NCBI GenBank assembly: GCA_016184115.1
Contig: JACPDH010000011.1
Coordinates: forward strand, 49,937 to 113,936
Length of the DNA: 64,000 nt
Origin: Acidobacteriota bacterium
GTDB taxonomy: Bacteria > Acidobacteriota > Thermoanaerobaculia > Gp7-AA8
Direction: 5' to 3'
Part shown: one piece after another, positions 8,513 to 17,268 of the stretch
How the letters are laid out: each line of letters opens with the position of its first letter
How positions within the stretch are numbered: the first letter of the stretch is position 1
The notes under the pieces: model-generated
Told to the model about the DNA's origin: nothing
Seen by the model: only the letters and a program-made list of their open reading frames with translations
The model's database searches: none
Program-made: the position numbers and the translations under genes

Positions 8513-10618
8513 TTACGAGACGATGATCTTCTCGAAAAGGTCCTCGTCGACTTCCCGGACGAAGCGTGAGGCCTCCATCAGTACCTCGTAACGACCGCGA
8601 TCGCGCATCATGACGGGATAGGTGAGGAAAAGCTCGCGCCTCGCGCGCGTCACGGCGACGTGAAAGAGGCGCCGCTCCTCCTCCTCACCAGGAATGCTGA
8701 TCTCGCGATGTCCTGTCTCGTCGGCAGGAGACGCGACATCCATCATCCGCACGAGTGCCGCGTCTGCAGCCGGAAGCTCGCCGAGTTTTGGAGGCAGGCG
8801 TACGATCGTCGCCTGGTCCTTCATCGCGCGGGCGCTCGGAAAGCGGCCCTCGCACAGGCCGATCACGAAGACCGCATCCCACTCGAGTCCCTTCGCCTGG
8901 TGTACCGATGAGAGAACGACTTTCTCGTCTTCTGTCCCCGCGACGACGAGCTCTTCGCCGGCGATCGGGCGCTCGAGAGTCAGGTCGCGCAGGAACTCGC
9001 TGACCGAGTCGTATTTGAGCGCGAAGCCTGCGAGCTCTTCCAGGTCGTCAAGCCGCGTCTGGGCGTTCGGGAACTTGAGCCGAGCGTAAGCGCGGTAGTG
9101 TTCATCGAGCACGTGCCGGATAGCGTCAGCGGGACAACGGCGCATTGTCTCGGAGTCGAGTTTCCTGAGGATCGCCGCGAAGAACCGGAGGCTTTCGCCT
9201 GCCGCGCGCGACGCGAGCGCCTGCTTCGTTGCGAGAAAGCTCGCGAGCGTGTCGTGACGTGAGGCGATTCGTTCCCACACCTCGGCGGCGATGCGCTCGC
9301 CGACGCGTGGGAAGAGCTTCATCGCGCGCTTCCACGAAAGCTCCTCCGAGGGGTTGTCGATGATTCGAATGAACGCGAGGACGTCCTTGATGTGCGCCTG
9401 CTCCATGAAGCGGATGCCGGAGCGGATCTCGTATGGGATGTTCCTCCGCGAGAGCTCCATTTCGAGCTCCATGACCTGGTAGTGCGAGCGATAGAGCACT
9501 GCGATCTCGCCGAGGCTCGTTCCCTCGTCGCGGAGCTGGAGAATGTACGACGCCACGAACTGCGCCTGCTGATCGACTGAGTCGAGCGGAACGAGTGCGG
9601 GATTGGGCCCCGAAGCGCGTACGGCCAGCAGTTCCTTCGGAAACTGAAAGCGATTGTGGGTGATCGATTGGTTCGCGAGCGCGAGGATCTCGGGCGTCGA
9701 CCGGTAGTTCGTCTCGAGTCTGAACGCGCGGCAGTCGGGCCACCGAAGCGGGAATGTGAGGATGTTCTCGAACGATGCGCCGCGGAACGAGTAGATCGCC
9801 TGCGCGTCATCGCCGACGACCATCACGTTCCGATGGTCCTGCGCGAGGAGATCGACGATCTCGGCCTGAAGGTGGTTCGTATCCTGGTATTCGTCGACGA
9901 GGATGTGGCGAAAGCGGCTCCGAATCGCCTGCGACGCTTCGGGATGGGAGACGAGCAGCGTTCTCCAGTGGAGGAGAAGGTCGTCGAAGTCCATCGCGTT
10001 CGAATCCCGCTTCTTCTCCGCGTAGCGATCGAAGACGCCGCGTATCTCACTTGTGAGGCCAAGGAAGTGAGGGTGATTCCCTTCGAGGTACGCGACGAGA
10101 TCGCAGCCTGTGTTGACGACGTACGAGTGAATCGACGCCAGGACATCACCGCGCGGAAAACGCTTCGCAAGGGTGTCGATTCCGAGCGACGACACCGCGG
10201 ACTCCATCGTCTCCTTCGCGTCGTCCTCATCGAGGATCGTGAAGTTGGAGCGAAAACCGAGGAGCTCGGCGTGGCGGCGAAGCAGACGATTTCCGACGGA
10301 ATGAAATGTGCCGCCCCAGATGCTGCGCGTGTCGACCTGAACGAGCTCCTCGACGCGCGACAGCATCGAGCGCGAGGCCTTGTTCGTGAATGTGAGCAGG
10401 AGGATTCGCGTGGGATCGGTACCGTCCTCGACGAGACGAGATACGCGGAATGTTAGGGCGCGAGTCTTTCCGCTTCCCGCGCCCGCGATGACGAGGATCG
10501 GCCCGTCACCCGCCATCACCACGTCGAGCTGCTCGCGGTTGAGGTCGGCGTCGTAGCGGACCTTGTAGTTTCGCGATGGAGCCTTCGGCTCGAGCTTGTA
10601 GTGGCGGATCTTCGTCAC
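8513..10618 (-). CDS. UvrD/PcrA/Rep-family superfamily 1 DNA helicase
   Basis: ATP-dependent 3'-5' DNA helicase acting in repair or replication restart, 701 residues (family 640-720). Ordered SF1A motifs are visible: Q-motif region LNREQLDVV, Walker A GAGSGKT (about 45-51), Ia TFTNKAS, II VDEYQDTN, III GDDAQAIYSFRGA, IV LETNYRS, V SVHQAKGLEWD, and VI HVAVTRARRELFL near the C-terminus. Motif II has DEYQD, typical of UvrD/PcrA. It ends with a short tail lacking a nuclease domain, so it is not AddA/RecB. It is single or the first in its direction; the envelope cassette follows it after 258 bp on the same strand. Confidence 0.95.
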   Translation of the reverse strand: MTKIRHYKLEPKAPSRNYKVRYDADLNREQLDVVMAGDGPILVIAGAGSGKTRALTFRVSRLVEDGTDPTRILLLTFTNKASRSMLSRVEELVQVDTRSIWGGTFHSVGNRLLRRHAELLGFRSNFTILDEDDAKETMESAVSSLGIDTLAKRFPRGDVLASIHSYVVNTGCDLVAYLEGNHPHFLGLTSEIRGVFDRYAEKKRDSNAMDFDDLLLHWRTLLVSHPEASQAIRSRFRHILVDEYQDTNHLQAEIVDLLAQDHRNVMVVGDDAQAIYSFRGASFENILTFPLRWPDCRAFRLETNYRSTPEILALANQSITHNRFQFPKELLAVRASGPNPALVPLDSVDQQAQFVASYILQLRDEGTSLGEIAVLYRSHYQVMELEMELSRRNIPYEIRSGIRFMEQAHIKDVLAFIRIIDNPSEELSWKRAMKLFPRVGERIAAEVWERIASRHDTLASFLATKQALASRAAGESLRFFAAILRKLDSETMRRCPADAIRHVLDEHYRAYARLKFPNAQTRLDDLEELAGFALKYDSVSEFLRDLTLERPIAGEELVVAGTEDEKVVLSSVHQAKGLEWDAVFVIGLCEGRFPSARAMKDQATIVRLPPKLGELPAADAALVRMMDVASPADETGHREISIPGEEEERRLFHVAVTRARRELFLTYPVMMRDRGRYEVLMEASRFVREVDEDLFEKIIVS

Positions 10619-10744
10619 GCGACGATTATTGCCGAAGGGAAGCAGCTTTGTGGCGTGTCGTCGCGGGCGGGAAAAGGACGGACGAAATCGAGGCCAGCCA
10701 TTCCAATGTCAGGCGGGGCACGATCGGACGGTGATCGTTGAGCT

Positions 10745-11014
10745 CTATTGCGCCGATCGTCGGGGCCCGAGAGCCCCGACGCACCGGTAGATCGCAACAC
10801 CGCAACTCGTGCTCACCGCGCAGAAGAGCACTGCACGCGGTTCGGCGACGTTCCAGCCGCCGAAATCGAGGCGAGTCGCCACGAGCCCCCCCGCCAGGGC
10901 AAACGTCAGCCCACAAAGCGCCTCGAGAACGCGGCCCGAAGTTCGTCCGAGCGGAATGAAGCGGCAGGCGAGCAAGGCAGCCGCGCTGCCGAGCAACCAC
11001 GTAAGAATGCCCAT
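10745..11014 (-). CDS. Small membrane protein resembling GlsB/YeaQ/YmgE family
   Basis: 89 residues with three hydrophobic stretches (about 3-20, 31-47, 60-78). The layout fits the transglycosylase-associated/YeaQ family: WLLGSAAALLACRFIPLG, then ALAGGLVATRLDFGGW, then a last helix ending YR. There is no clear Shine-Dalgarno before the ATG. It sits between the helicase and the ferredoxin on the same strand. Family assignment is by pattern only; function unknown. Confidence 0.5.
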   Translation of the reverse strand: MGILTWLLGSAAALLACRFIPLGRTSGRVLEALCGLTFALAGGLVATRLDFGGWNVAEPRAVLFCAVSTSCGVAIYRCVGALGPRRSAQ

Positions 11015-11054
11015 GCGCCGAGTTTAGCGCGTTGCGGAAGGGGGAATCAGGGGA

Positions 11055-11285
11055 TTAGCCGTCAGTTCCGATCGCTTCGACCGGGCAGTTATCCTTCGCA
11101 TCCTTGCACAGCGCCTCTTCCTCGGGGGATTCGGGCTGCTTGTAGATGAACGAGAAGCCTGCCTCGTCGTTGCGCTGGAAATTCGCAGGGGCGGTTTCGC
11201 GGCAGAGGTCGCAATCGATGCACTGCGAGTCGACATACCATGAGCCGTCGGGTTGTCCAGCTACCTTGTCATTCGGATCAGCCAT
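11055..11285 (-). CDS. Small single-cluster ferredoxin
   Basis: Electron carrier of 76 residues with one Fe-S cluster. Cysteines occur as CIDCDLC (about 19-25), followed by NCPVEAIG near the C-terminus, the pattern of monocluster ferredoxins in which the CP pair closes the site. One extra Cys (CKDAKD) lies six residues before NCP. I chose the ATG at 11285 (MADPNDK), preceded by GGAGATCCCGATT; the longer reading from 11357 adds an unconserved basic extension. Monocistronic; the partner enzyme is unknown. Confidence 0.88.
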   Translation of the reverse strand: MADPNDKVAGQPDGSWYVDSQCIDCDLCRETAPANFQRNDEAGFSFIYKQPESPEEEALCKDAKDNCPVEAIGTDG

Positions 11286-11542
11286 AATCGGGATCTCCAT
11301 CGCTCGAGAAGTGACTGCAACATGCGCAGCCGTGCGAAGCGAGCGTAGTCTACGCACATGCGGACGATGCCTGCAACGTTCGCCGTCACAGCTCTTTATG
11401 TGGCGTTCGTCACAGACTTTGGTGCGTCATTCGCCCCCAGGGTCGTCACTCCACGAGCTCGCAGCGCCGGGTTACCAAAAGCGCGTCACGGGGCTGGAAA
11501 TTCGCTTCGTACCCTGAAAGAATCGTCACCACCGGACGAAAC

Positions 11543-11992
11543 ATGAAGTCTCCTGACGAACTTTCCATCCGCGCGGCTCGCGAGGGCGACCTCGATGACG
11601 TGCTTTCCCTTCTCATCGATGCCGACCTCAACATCGACGGAGTCCACGAAAGTCTCGGCAGTTTTGTCGTCGCCGCGGATGGCGACCAGATCGTCGCCTG
11701 TGTCGGCGCCGAAGCCTACCAGTTCGTCGCCCTGATCCGCTCCCTCGTCGTCCAACCCGACTACCGGGGACAAGGGCTGGGACGCCGGCTCGTCCGCCAA
11801 TTGATCGATCGCTTCGCGTCACGCGGGCTTCGCGAGTTTTACGTCGTTACGGAGGACGCGGACGGCTTCTTCAAGAAGCGCGGTTTCAAGCCATGCGACC
11901 GCGACGAAGTGCATCCCCAGATTGCCGGCTCGAGTGAGTTGTCGAACGCGAGTGAGACGGCCATCGTAATGCGCCTTCAGATGCTCAGTTGA
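11543..11992 (+). CDS. GNAT-family N-acetyltransferase (ArsN2/ArgA-like)
   Basis: Acetyl-CoA-dependent N-acyltransferase, 149 residues. The acetyl-CoA pyrophosphate loop is VVQPDYRGQGLGRRLVRQLI (about 73-92), and the beta5 region reads REFYVVTEDADGFFKKRGF. The tail VHPQIAGSSELSNASETAI resembles that of ArsN2 and N-acetylglutamate-synthase-like proteins. Substrate cannot be read from sequence. Its stop is 8 bases before the amidohydrolase ATG, so the two are probably co-transcribed. The 257 bp before it (11286-11542) show no gene. Confidence 0.85.
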   Translation: MKSPDELSIRAAREGDLDDVLSLLIDADLNIDGVHESLGSFVVAADGDQIVACVGAEAYQFVALIRSLVVQPDYRGQGLGRRLVRQLIDRFASRGLREFYVVTEDADGFFKKRGFKPCDRDEVHPQIAGSSELSNASETAIVMRLQMLS

Positions 11993-12000
11993 GACGGCTG

Positions 12001-12852
12001 ATGGCGCGTCCCCCGATCTTCGACGTCCACGTACACGTCCAGCCGTGGGAGATGGTTCGTCCGGAGGTGCTCGCGATGCTGCGGCATCCGTCTCGCGAGG
12101 GGACGAAGGAGATTCTCCAATCGCCGGAGCGGCTGCTTCGCCATCTCGACGCCGAAGGAATCGAACGGATCTGTTGCATCAACTACGTATCCCCTGAGGT
12201 GTCGGGCTTCACGCCGGAGGTGAACGACTGGATCCTCGACTTCACCAAGGGGCACCGCGATCGGCTGCTTCCTGTCGGATCGGTGAATCCGCTGGTGCAG
12301 GACGACGCGAGAGGGGAGATCCGGCGGATCCTCGACCGCGGGTTGAGGATGGTGAAGATTCACCCGCCACACCAGCTTTTCGCGGCCAACGCCTATCGAT
12401 CCGACCTGCCAGCGCTCGCCGAGATCTACCGTGAGTGTGAATCGCGAAGTGTTCCGGTGATGGTGCACACGGGGACGTCCGTTTTCCCGCGTGCACGGAA
12501 CGTCTTCGCGGACCCGATGCCGGTGGATGATGTCGCGGTCGACTTTCCCGCACTTCCGATCATCCTCGCGCACGCTGGGCGACCGTTGTATGGCGATACG
12601 GCGTACTTCCTCGCGCGAAGGCACGCGAACGTACTCCTTGATGTCTCCGGAATTCCGCCGACCGCCCTCGCGGAGCATCTGCCGCGTCTCGCGAGCATCT
12701 CGAAGAAGGTTCTCTGGGGAAGCGACTGGCCATCGCCGGGAGTGATCTCGATGCGCGCAAACGTCGACGCGTTTCTTGCAATCGGCTACCCGGACGAAGT
12801 CGCAGCGGACGTGCTCGGGGGCAACGCAGCGAAGTTGTTCGGGGCCTCGTAG
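12001..12852 (+). CDS. Amidohydrolase-2-family metal-dependent hydrolase
   Basis: TIM-barrel hydrolase or decarboxylase of 283 residues. The N-terminal metal motif HVHV (FDVHVHVQPWEMV, about 6-18), the mid-barrel VMVHTGTS, the HAGRP motif (ILAHAGRPLYGD) and the late GSDWPS aspartate are all present in the expected order. The C-terminus VLGGNAAKLFG is typical of the family. A TTG at 11989 is an alternative start overlapping the previous gene. The stop codon TAG at 12850 falls inside the first copy of the 69-bp repeat array, which therefore defines the protein's end. Substrate unknown. Confidence 0.87.
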   Translation: MARPPIFDVHVHVQPWEMVRPEVLAMLRHPSREGTKEILQSPERLLRHLDAEGIERICCINYVSPEVSGFTPEVNDWILDFTKGHRDRLLPVGSVNPLVQDDARGEIRRILDRGLRMVKIHPPHQLFAANAYRSDLPALAEIYRECESRSVPVMVHTGTSVFPRARNVFADPMPVDDVAVDFPALPIILAHAGRPLYGDTAYFLARRHANVLLDVSGIPPTALAEHLPRLASISKKVLWGSDWPSPGVISMRANVDAFLAIGYPDEVAADVLGGNAAKLFGAS

Positions 12853-13251
12853 CGCGGCGTTCCGATGTCCCGCGCGGCGCGCAGCGTTAGGGAATAAACG
12901 TGGTTGCTCGGGACCTCGTAGCGGGACATTCCGATGTCCCGCGCGGCGCGCAGCGCTGGGGGATGAACGTGGTTGCTCGGGACCTCGTAGCGGGACATTC
13001 CGATGTCCCGCGCGGCGCGCAGCGCCGGGGGATGAACGTGGTTGCTCGGGACCTCGTAGCGGGACATTCCGATGTCCCGCGCGGCGCGCAGCGCTGGGGA
13101 ATGAACTTGGTTGCTCGGGACCTCGCAGTGGGACATTCCGATGTCCCGCGCGGCGCGCAGCGCCGGAGGATGAACGTGGTTGCTCGGGACCTCGTAGCGG
13201 GACATTCCGATGTCCCGCGCGGCGCGCAGCGCCGGGGGATGAAGGTGGTTG
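12838..13251 (+). repeat. Six tandem copies of a 69-bp hairpin-forming repeat
   Basis: Copies begin at about 12838 (diverged), 12907, 12976, 13045, 13114 and 13183, spaced 69 bp. Each unit carries GTAGCGGGACATTCCGATGT plus CCCGC, a 9-bp stem (GCGGGACAT / ATGTCCCGC) closed by a TCCG loop, then a conserved GC-rich spacer and GATGAACGTGGTTG. Copy 1 has a degraded left arm (GTAGCGCGGCG). Copy 5 has GCAGTGGGACAT. Because 69 is divisible by three, reading frames stay open through the array on both strands, but there is no sign of translation. The array fills most of the 454-bp gap between the amidohydrolase and ManC. Confidence 0.95.
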
Positions 13252-13285
13252 CGAGGAGTCGGGTAAGGGGGCGAGGGAAGGGACC

Positions 13286-13310
13286 GCGGCGGATCGGAAT
13301 CCGCCGCTAC
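13286..13310 (-). repeat. Palindrome related to the 69-bp array, overlapping the ManC stop codon
   Basis: Read on the minus strand: GTAGCGGCGGATTCCGATCC followed by GCCGC. It shares GTAGCGG, the ATTCCGAT core and the final CCGC with the array units, but the three stem bases on each side are replaced by a compensating set (CGG/CCG for GAC/GTC), so the 9-bp stem is kept. The TAG of GTAGCGG is the stop codon of ManC. Confidence 0.85.
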
Positions 13311-14341
13311 GGCTTCGCGTCCATCGCTTTCACCACCGCCGAGAGACGCTCGCCGCTCTCGCGTCCGAGGACCAGAAGGCCGTTAGGCGAATCGATGATG
13401 AACAGATCGCTTGCGCCGACGACCGCGACCGTTCGCTCCGTCTCCGTGAGAACGAAAACGTTCGATGATGAGTCGACGACAGTTCGCTTCGGCGTCGCAT
13501 CTCCGATGACCTGTGCAACCGCTGCCCAGGAGCCGACGTCGGACCATCCGAATTCGCCGCGGACGGTTGCGACGCGCGGAGCCTTTTCCATGAGCGCGTA
13601 ATCGATCGAGATCGAAGGCATGCGAGAGAAGACCGTCGCGGCCTCGTCTCGCGACGGCGCGGCGGCAAACTCCCGGGCGAGAGATGCGATTTCGGGCGCA
13701 GCAGCCGAAAGTGCTTCGAAGAAGGCTCCGAGCCTCCAAACGAACATGCCGCCGTTCCAGAGATACCGACCCGTCGCAAGAAACTCCTCCGCGCGTTCGC
13801 GAGTGGGCTTCTCGACGAAGCGCAGGAGACGGTGGACTGGCGAGGCGATCGGCTCACCCAATTCGAGGTAGCCGAATCCGGTATTCGGTTCCGTTGGCTC
13901 GAGACCGATCGTGACGAGATGATCGGAACCGGAAGCAAAGTCGTAAGCGGCGGACACCACGTGGGTGAACTCGGAGACGTTTGCGATCGCGTGGTCGGAG
14001 GGAAAGATCCCGACCACGACATCGCCGAGACGCCGTTCGATTTCCGCACAGCAGGCCGCGATTGCCGGTGCTGTGTTCCTGCGTGCCGGTTCCACGAGCA
14101 CGTGCTCGGGAGGAAGTGAGGGGAGCAGCCGAATGACCGACTCTCGATACGCATCGTTCGTCGACACGAAGATCCGCGATGGGTCTGCAATGTTCGCGAG
14201 GCGATCGAATGCATGCTCGAGCAACGAGCGGCCACCGAAGATTGGAAGGAACTGCTTCGGATTCGCGTCGGTGCTGAGCGGCCAGAGGCGCGTGCCGGCG
14301 CCGCCCGCGAGGATGAGCACCGCGCGATCAAGCTGGGACAT
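13307..14341 (-). CDS. manC: Mannose-1-phosphate guanylyltransferase
   Basis: Makes GDP-mannose from mannose-1-phosphate and GTP for glycan synthesis. 344 residues from the chosen ATG at 14341 (family core about 350; no C-terminal phosphomannose-isomerase domain). Nucleotide-binding signature [13 protein letters not shown] at about 10-22, then [23 protein letters not shown], and WNGGMFVW followed by [10 protein letters not shown] and FGWSDVGSW, all hallmarks of the family. An ATG at 14365 is an alternative. The start overlaps the upstream glycosyltransferase fusion gene by 14 bases, so they form one unit. The stop codon lies inside a repeat palindrome. Confidence 0.93.
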   Translation of the reverse strand: MSQLDRAVLILAGGAGTRLWPLSTDANPKQFLPIFGGRSLLEHAFDRLANIADPSRIFVSTNDAYRESVIRLLPSLPPEHVLVEPARRNTAPAIAACCAEIERRLGDVVVGIFPSDHAIANVSEFTHVVSAAYDFASGSDHLVTIGLEPTEPNTGFGYLELGEPIASPVHRLLRFVEKPTRERAEEFLATGRYLWNGGMFVWRLGAFFEALSAAAPEIASLAREFAAAPSRDEAATVFSRMPSISIDYALMEKAPRVATVRGEFGWSDVGSWAAVAQVIGDATPKRTVVDSSSNVFVLTETERTVAVVGASDLFIIDSPNGLLVLGRESGERLSAVVKAMDAKP

Positions 14342-15788
14342 TCGCTTGAACCTCGTCTGCAACACGCTCCTTGCGCTGGCCAGGCCGGCGTGCGAGCGCG
14401 ATCAGACTGAGCCCGCTCGACGGTGGGGTCGACTCGAGTCTGCGAATGATCGGCACCAGGCGGTCGAAGATTTTCGACTGAAAGCTTGGCAGGTGAGAAC
14501 TGCGCAGGACACGCCCGTTCCACCACCAGCCGAAACGACCGAAGCTGTTCTGGTAGTAAATCTTGTCGACGATGAAACCGGCGCGCTGGAGTTTCGATTC
14601 GAGATCTTCACGCGTGTAGCGGCGATAGTGGCCGACGACGGTGTCCATCGTTCCGAAGAGCTTTGGGCCGGCCGGAACGTAGATCGCGAGCGTTCCCCCC
14701 TCGCCGCAGAGGGTGTGGAGGCGGCGAAGCGCACCCTCGTCGTCTTCAACGTGCTCGAGCACGTTGAGGCAGACGGCGCTGTCGAAATCGTAATGCGCAA
14801 GCTCGAGGCATCGATCGTCCGAAAGATCGAGATGCGACACTTCCACGCCGGGGCGTCGCCGGAACTTGTTTCTCAGGATATCGACGTAAGGCTGCTCAAC
14901 GTCGGTCGCAACCACGAGCGGGCGGCCGTAGAGGAGACGCGTCATATTGCCGATTCCAGCGCCTACCTCGAGAACGCGCTCTCCGACATGCGACCGGACG
15001 TTGTCCCAAACCCAGGCGTTGTAACGCTTGAGTTTGCCCATCCGGATCAGCGTTCGGTAGCCCGACGGTTCGCCGGCGTCGCCGGCGAAGAGTCCATACT
15101 TCAGGATCGTCCAGATCGCCGAGAATCCGTCTTTCCAATTGATCTTCTTGCCTTCCCAGTACTCGCGCCCGTGGTAGGAGATCGGGACCTCGTAAACGCG
15201 GTATCCGCGACGCGAGACTTTCGCCGTCACCTCGGGCTCGAAGCCAAATCGATTCGAGCGGAGCGGAATCGACTGGATCACCTCGCGGCGGAAGACCTTG
15301 TAGCAGGTCTCCATGTCGGTGAGGTTCAGATTCGTCGTCGCGTTGGAGAGAAACGTGAGGAACTTATTGCCGAGCGTGTGCCAGTAGAGCATTACGCGGC
15401 GCGGGTAGCCCTCGAAACGCGACCCGAACACGACGTCGGCGTCGCCGTCAAGAATCGGTTTGAGCAACACCGGATACTCCGATGGCTCGTACTCGAGGTC
15501 GGCATCCTGGATGATGACGATGTCTCCCTTGGCGAGCTCGATTCCTTTGCGAAGGGCCGCACCCTTGCCCATGTTCACCGGCTGGCGGACGTGGCGAAGC
15601 TCAGGCCATCCGGCGGCGATCCGCTCGACGATGTCCCACGAGCCATCGCTCGACTGGTCGTCGACGACGATGACCTCTTTCGAGATCGGAACGGCGCGAA
15701 CGCGGCGGAGGAGCTCCGCGACGGTCGCCCGCTCGTTGTAACAAGGCACAATGACTGACAGGATTGGGGTTTCTGTTGCGGGCGCCAT
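14328..15788 (-). CDS. Fusion of GT2 (polyprenyl-phosphate glycosyltransferase-like) and class I SAM methyltransferase
   Basis: 486 residues. Residues 1-235 are a family 2 glycosyltransferase like dolichyl-phosphate mannosyltransferase: [19 protein letters not shown], the metal-binding QDADLEYEP at 94-102, and GSRFEG. Residues about 262-470 are a Rossmann methyltransferase with motif [11 protein letters not shown] (272-281), the acidic ATDVEQPY, and [11 protein letters not shown]. No transmembrane pair closes the GT2 part. The next gene makes GDP-mannose, a likely donor for the GT2 half. Together they may make a methylated or lipid-linked sugar. Which molecule is methylated is unknown. Confidence 0.9.
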   Translation of the reverse strand: MAPATETPILSVIVPCYNERATVAELLRRVRAVPISKEVIVVDDQSSDGSWDIVERIAAGWPELRHVRQPVNMGKGAALRKGIELAKGDIVIIQDADLEYEPSEYPVLLKPILDGDADVVFGSRFEGYPRRVMLYWHTLGNKFLTFLSNATTNLNLTDMETCYKVFRREVIQSIPLRSNRFGFEPEVTAKVSRRGYRVYEVPISYHGREYWEGKKINWKDGFSAIWTILKYGLFAGDAGEPSGYRTLIRMGKLKRYNAWVWDNVRSHVGERVLEVGAGIGNMTRLLYGRPLVVATDVEQPYVDILRNKFRRRPGVEVSHLDLSDDRCLELAHYDFDSAVCLNVLEHVEDDEGALRRLHTLCGEGGTLAIYVPAGPKLFGTMDTVVGHYRRYTREDLESKLQRAGFIVDKIYYQNSFGRFGWWWNGRVLRSSHLPSFQSKIFDRLVPIIRRLESTPPSSGLSLIALARRPGQRKERVADEVQANVPA

Positions 15789-15840
15789 GAAGTTGGGTAT
15801 TTTAGCCTATCCTTCTCACGCATCGTGGGTGCATTGACAG

Positions 15841-17253
15841 ATGACTGAAAACAGCGCTGCCGCAACCAAAACCGGATTCTCCGAAGGGCGACGCAAAGTC
15901 GTCCACATCGGCCTGGGTCTCATCGCGTTCACGCTCGGCGTGCTCCCCTGGCAGGTGGCGGCCGGCATCGCCTTTGTGGCGATCCTCTTCAATCTCTGGA
16001 TGCTGCCGCGCGCGGGCGGAACCGCGATCTCGCGCGAAGCCACGGGGACTGACGTCGGGATCGTGCTCTACCCCGTCTCGGTGTTCGTGCTGATCGTCGT
16101 ATTTCGCCATGAGCCAGTGATCGCCGCGGTCGGATGGATCGCGCTTGCCTTTGGCGACGGTATGGCGACGGTGATTGGGCGCAGGCTCGGGGGGCCGAAG
16201 GTACCCTGGAATCGAAATAAGAGCCTGCTCGGCACGCTCGGCTTCATCGAGTTTGCACTGCCGATGGCTTGGCTGGCGACGCTGGTGATCGACGCGACGG
16301 AGACCCTCCTCCCGAAGTTGATGATCGTGTTCGTTGTTTCTGGCGTGGCGATGCTCGTCGAATCGCTCGATACAGGAATCAACGACAATCTATCCGTTCC
16401 CTTCGTCGCAGCATTCGCGATGTGGGCCCTGATGCTGGTGGTTCGCGTACCGGCGGCAACGCTCACTCCACAGCAGCGGACGTGGCTCATCGTCAATGCG
16501 CTGCTTGCGATCGTCGGATTCGTGGCGAAGACGGTCAACTGGTCGGGATTCATCGGCGGCGCGGCGCTCGGCAGTGCGCTCATCATCTTTGGCGGGTGGC
16601 AGCTCTACCTCGTGCTGCTTGCCTTCTTCGTGATCGGGTCGGGAGCTACCAAACTCGGTATCCGGTCGAAGGCGAAGATGGGGCTTGCGCAGGAAGGGGG
16701 AGGGCGACGTGGCTTCTCGCACGCCTTCGCGAACGCGGGAACGGCGACGATTCTCGCGTTCCTCATCGCGACGACGGCGCTCGATGCACCCGCGCTCTGG
16801 CTCGCGGCGGTCGCCTCCCTAGCGACGGCGGCGGCGGACACGGTCGGCTCGGAGATTGGTCAGCTCATCGGCCGGCGGCCGTTCATGCCTCTGACGTTCA
16901 AGCGCGCGGAACCAGGCACCGAGGGCGCGATCTCACTCGAGGGCACTCTCGCCGGCAGCGTCGCGGCGTTGGGGATGGGGATCTTCGGCGCGGTGATGTG
17001 GATTTCGTGGTACACGGGTGACGTTTCGCTCCCGGACGCCTTTCGGATGGCCCTTTCGGCCGAAAAGGCTCTGCCCACCGCGAAGCTGGCGATCATGATC
17101 GCTGGCGCCGCGGTTCTCGCCTCCTGGATCGAGAGCGTCGCGGGAAGCTGGAACAGGTCGCGCAACGTCGGTATCTCGAACGGGACGCTCAACTTCATGA
17201 ACACCGTCGTCGGCGCGGCGCTGCTGCTCGCCTTCGTGCGACTCTCTTCGTAG
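15841..17253 (+). CDS. Fusion: phytol/dolichol-kinase-like domain plus DUF92 (VTE6-like) membrane protein
   Basis: 470 residues, at least ten hydrophobic segments. Residues about 15-205 resemble CTP-dependent polyprenol/phytol kinases (VTE5/SEC59 type), including the GDGMATVIGRRLGG signature at about 105-118. Residues about 215-470 match DUF92, with GSGATKLGIRSKAKMGLAQE, FANAGTATILAF, ATAAADTVGSEIG and SLEGTLAGS. DUF92 includes the plant phytyl-phosphate kinase VTE6. A fused pair could phosphorylate a prenol twice to its diphosphate, for salvage. The function is inferred from the two family names. It is divergent from the glycosyltransferase gene (52-bp gap) and 15 bp upstream of der. Confidence 0.85.
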   Translation: MTENSAAATKTGFSEGRRKVVHIGLGLIAFTLGVLPWQVAAGIAFVAILFNLWMLPRAGGTAISREATGTDVGIVLYPVSVFVLIVVFRHEPVIAAVGWIALAFGDGMATVIGRRLGGPKVPWNRNKSLLGTLGFIEFALPMAWLATLVIDATETLLPKLMIVFVVSGVAMLVESLDTGINDNLSVPFVAAFAMWALMLVVRVPAATLTPQQRTWLIVNALLAIVGFVAKTVNWSGFIGGAALGSALIIFGGWQLYLVLLAFFVIGSGATKLGIRSKAKMGLAQEGGGRRGFSHAFANAGTATILAFLIATTALDAPALWLAAVASLATAAADTVGSEIGQLIGRRPFMPLTFKRAEPGTEGAISLEGTLAGSVAALGMGIFGAVMWISWYTGDVSLPDAFRMALSAEKALPTAKLAIMIAGAAVLASWIESVAGSWNRSRNVGISNGTLNFMNTVVGAALLLAFVRLSS

Positions 17254-17268
17254 TCGAAAGGACTCGAC

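Noticed and set aside
12838..13251. CRISPR array
   Set aside because: The repeats are contiguous 69-bp units with no variable spacers, and no cas genes are present.
12776..13601. Long open frames on both strands across the 69-bp array, encoding repeats like VARDLVAGHSDVPRGAQ
   Set aside because: The unit is 69 bp (23 codons), so any frame lacking a stop in one unit stays open through all. The palindromic DNA pattern explains the peptide repeats, and no start with a Shine-Dalgarno is present.
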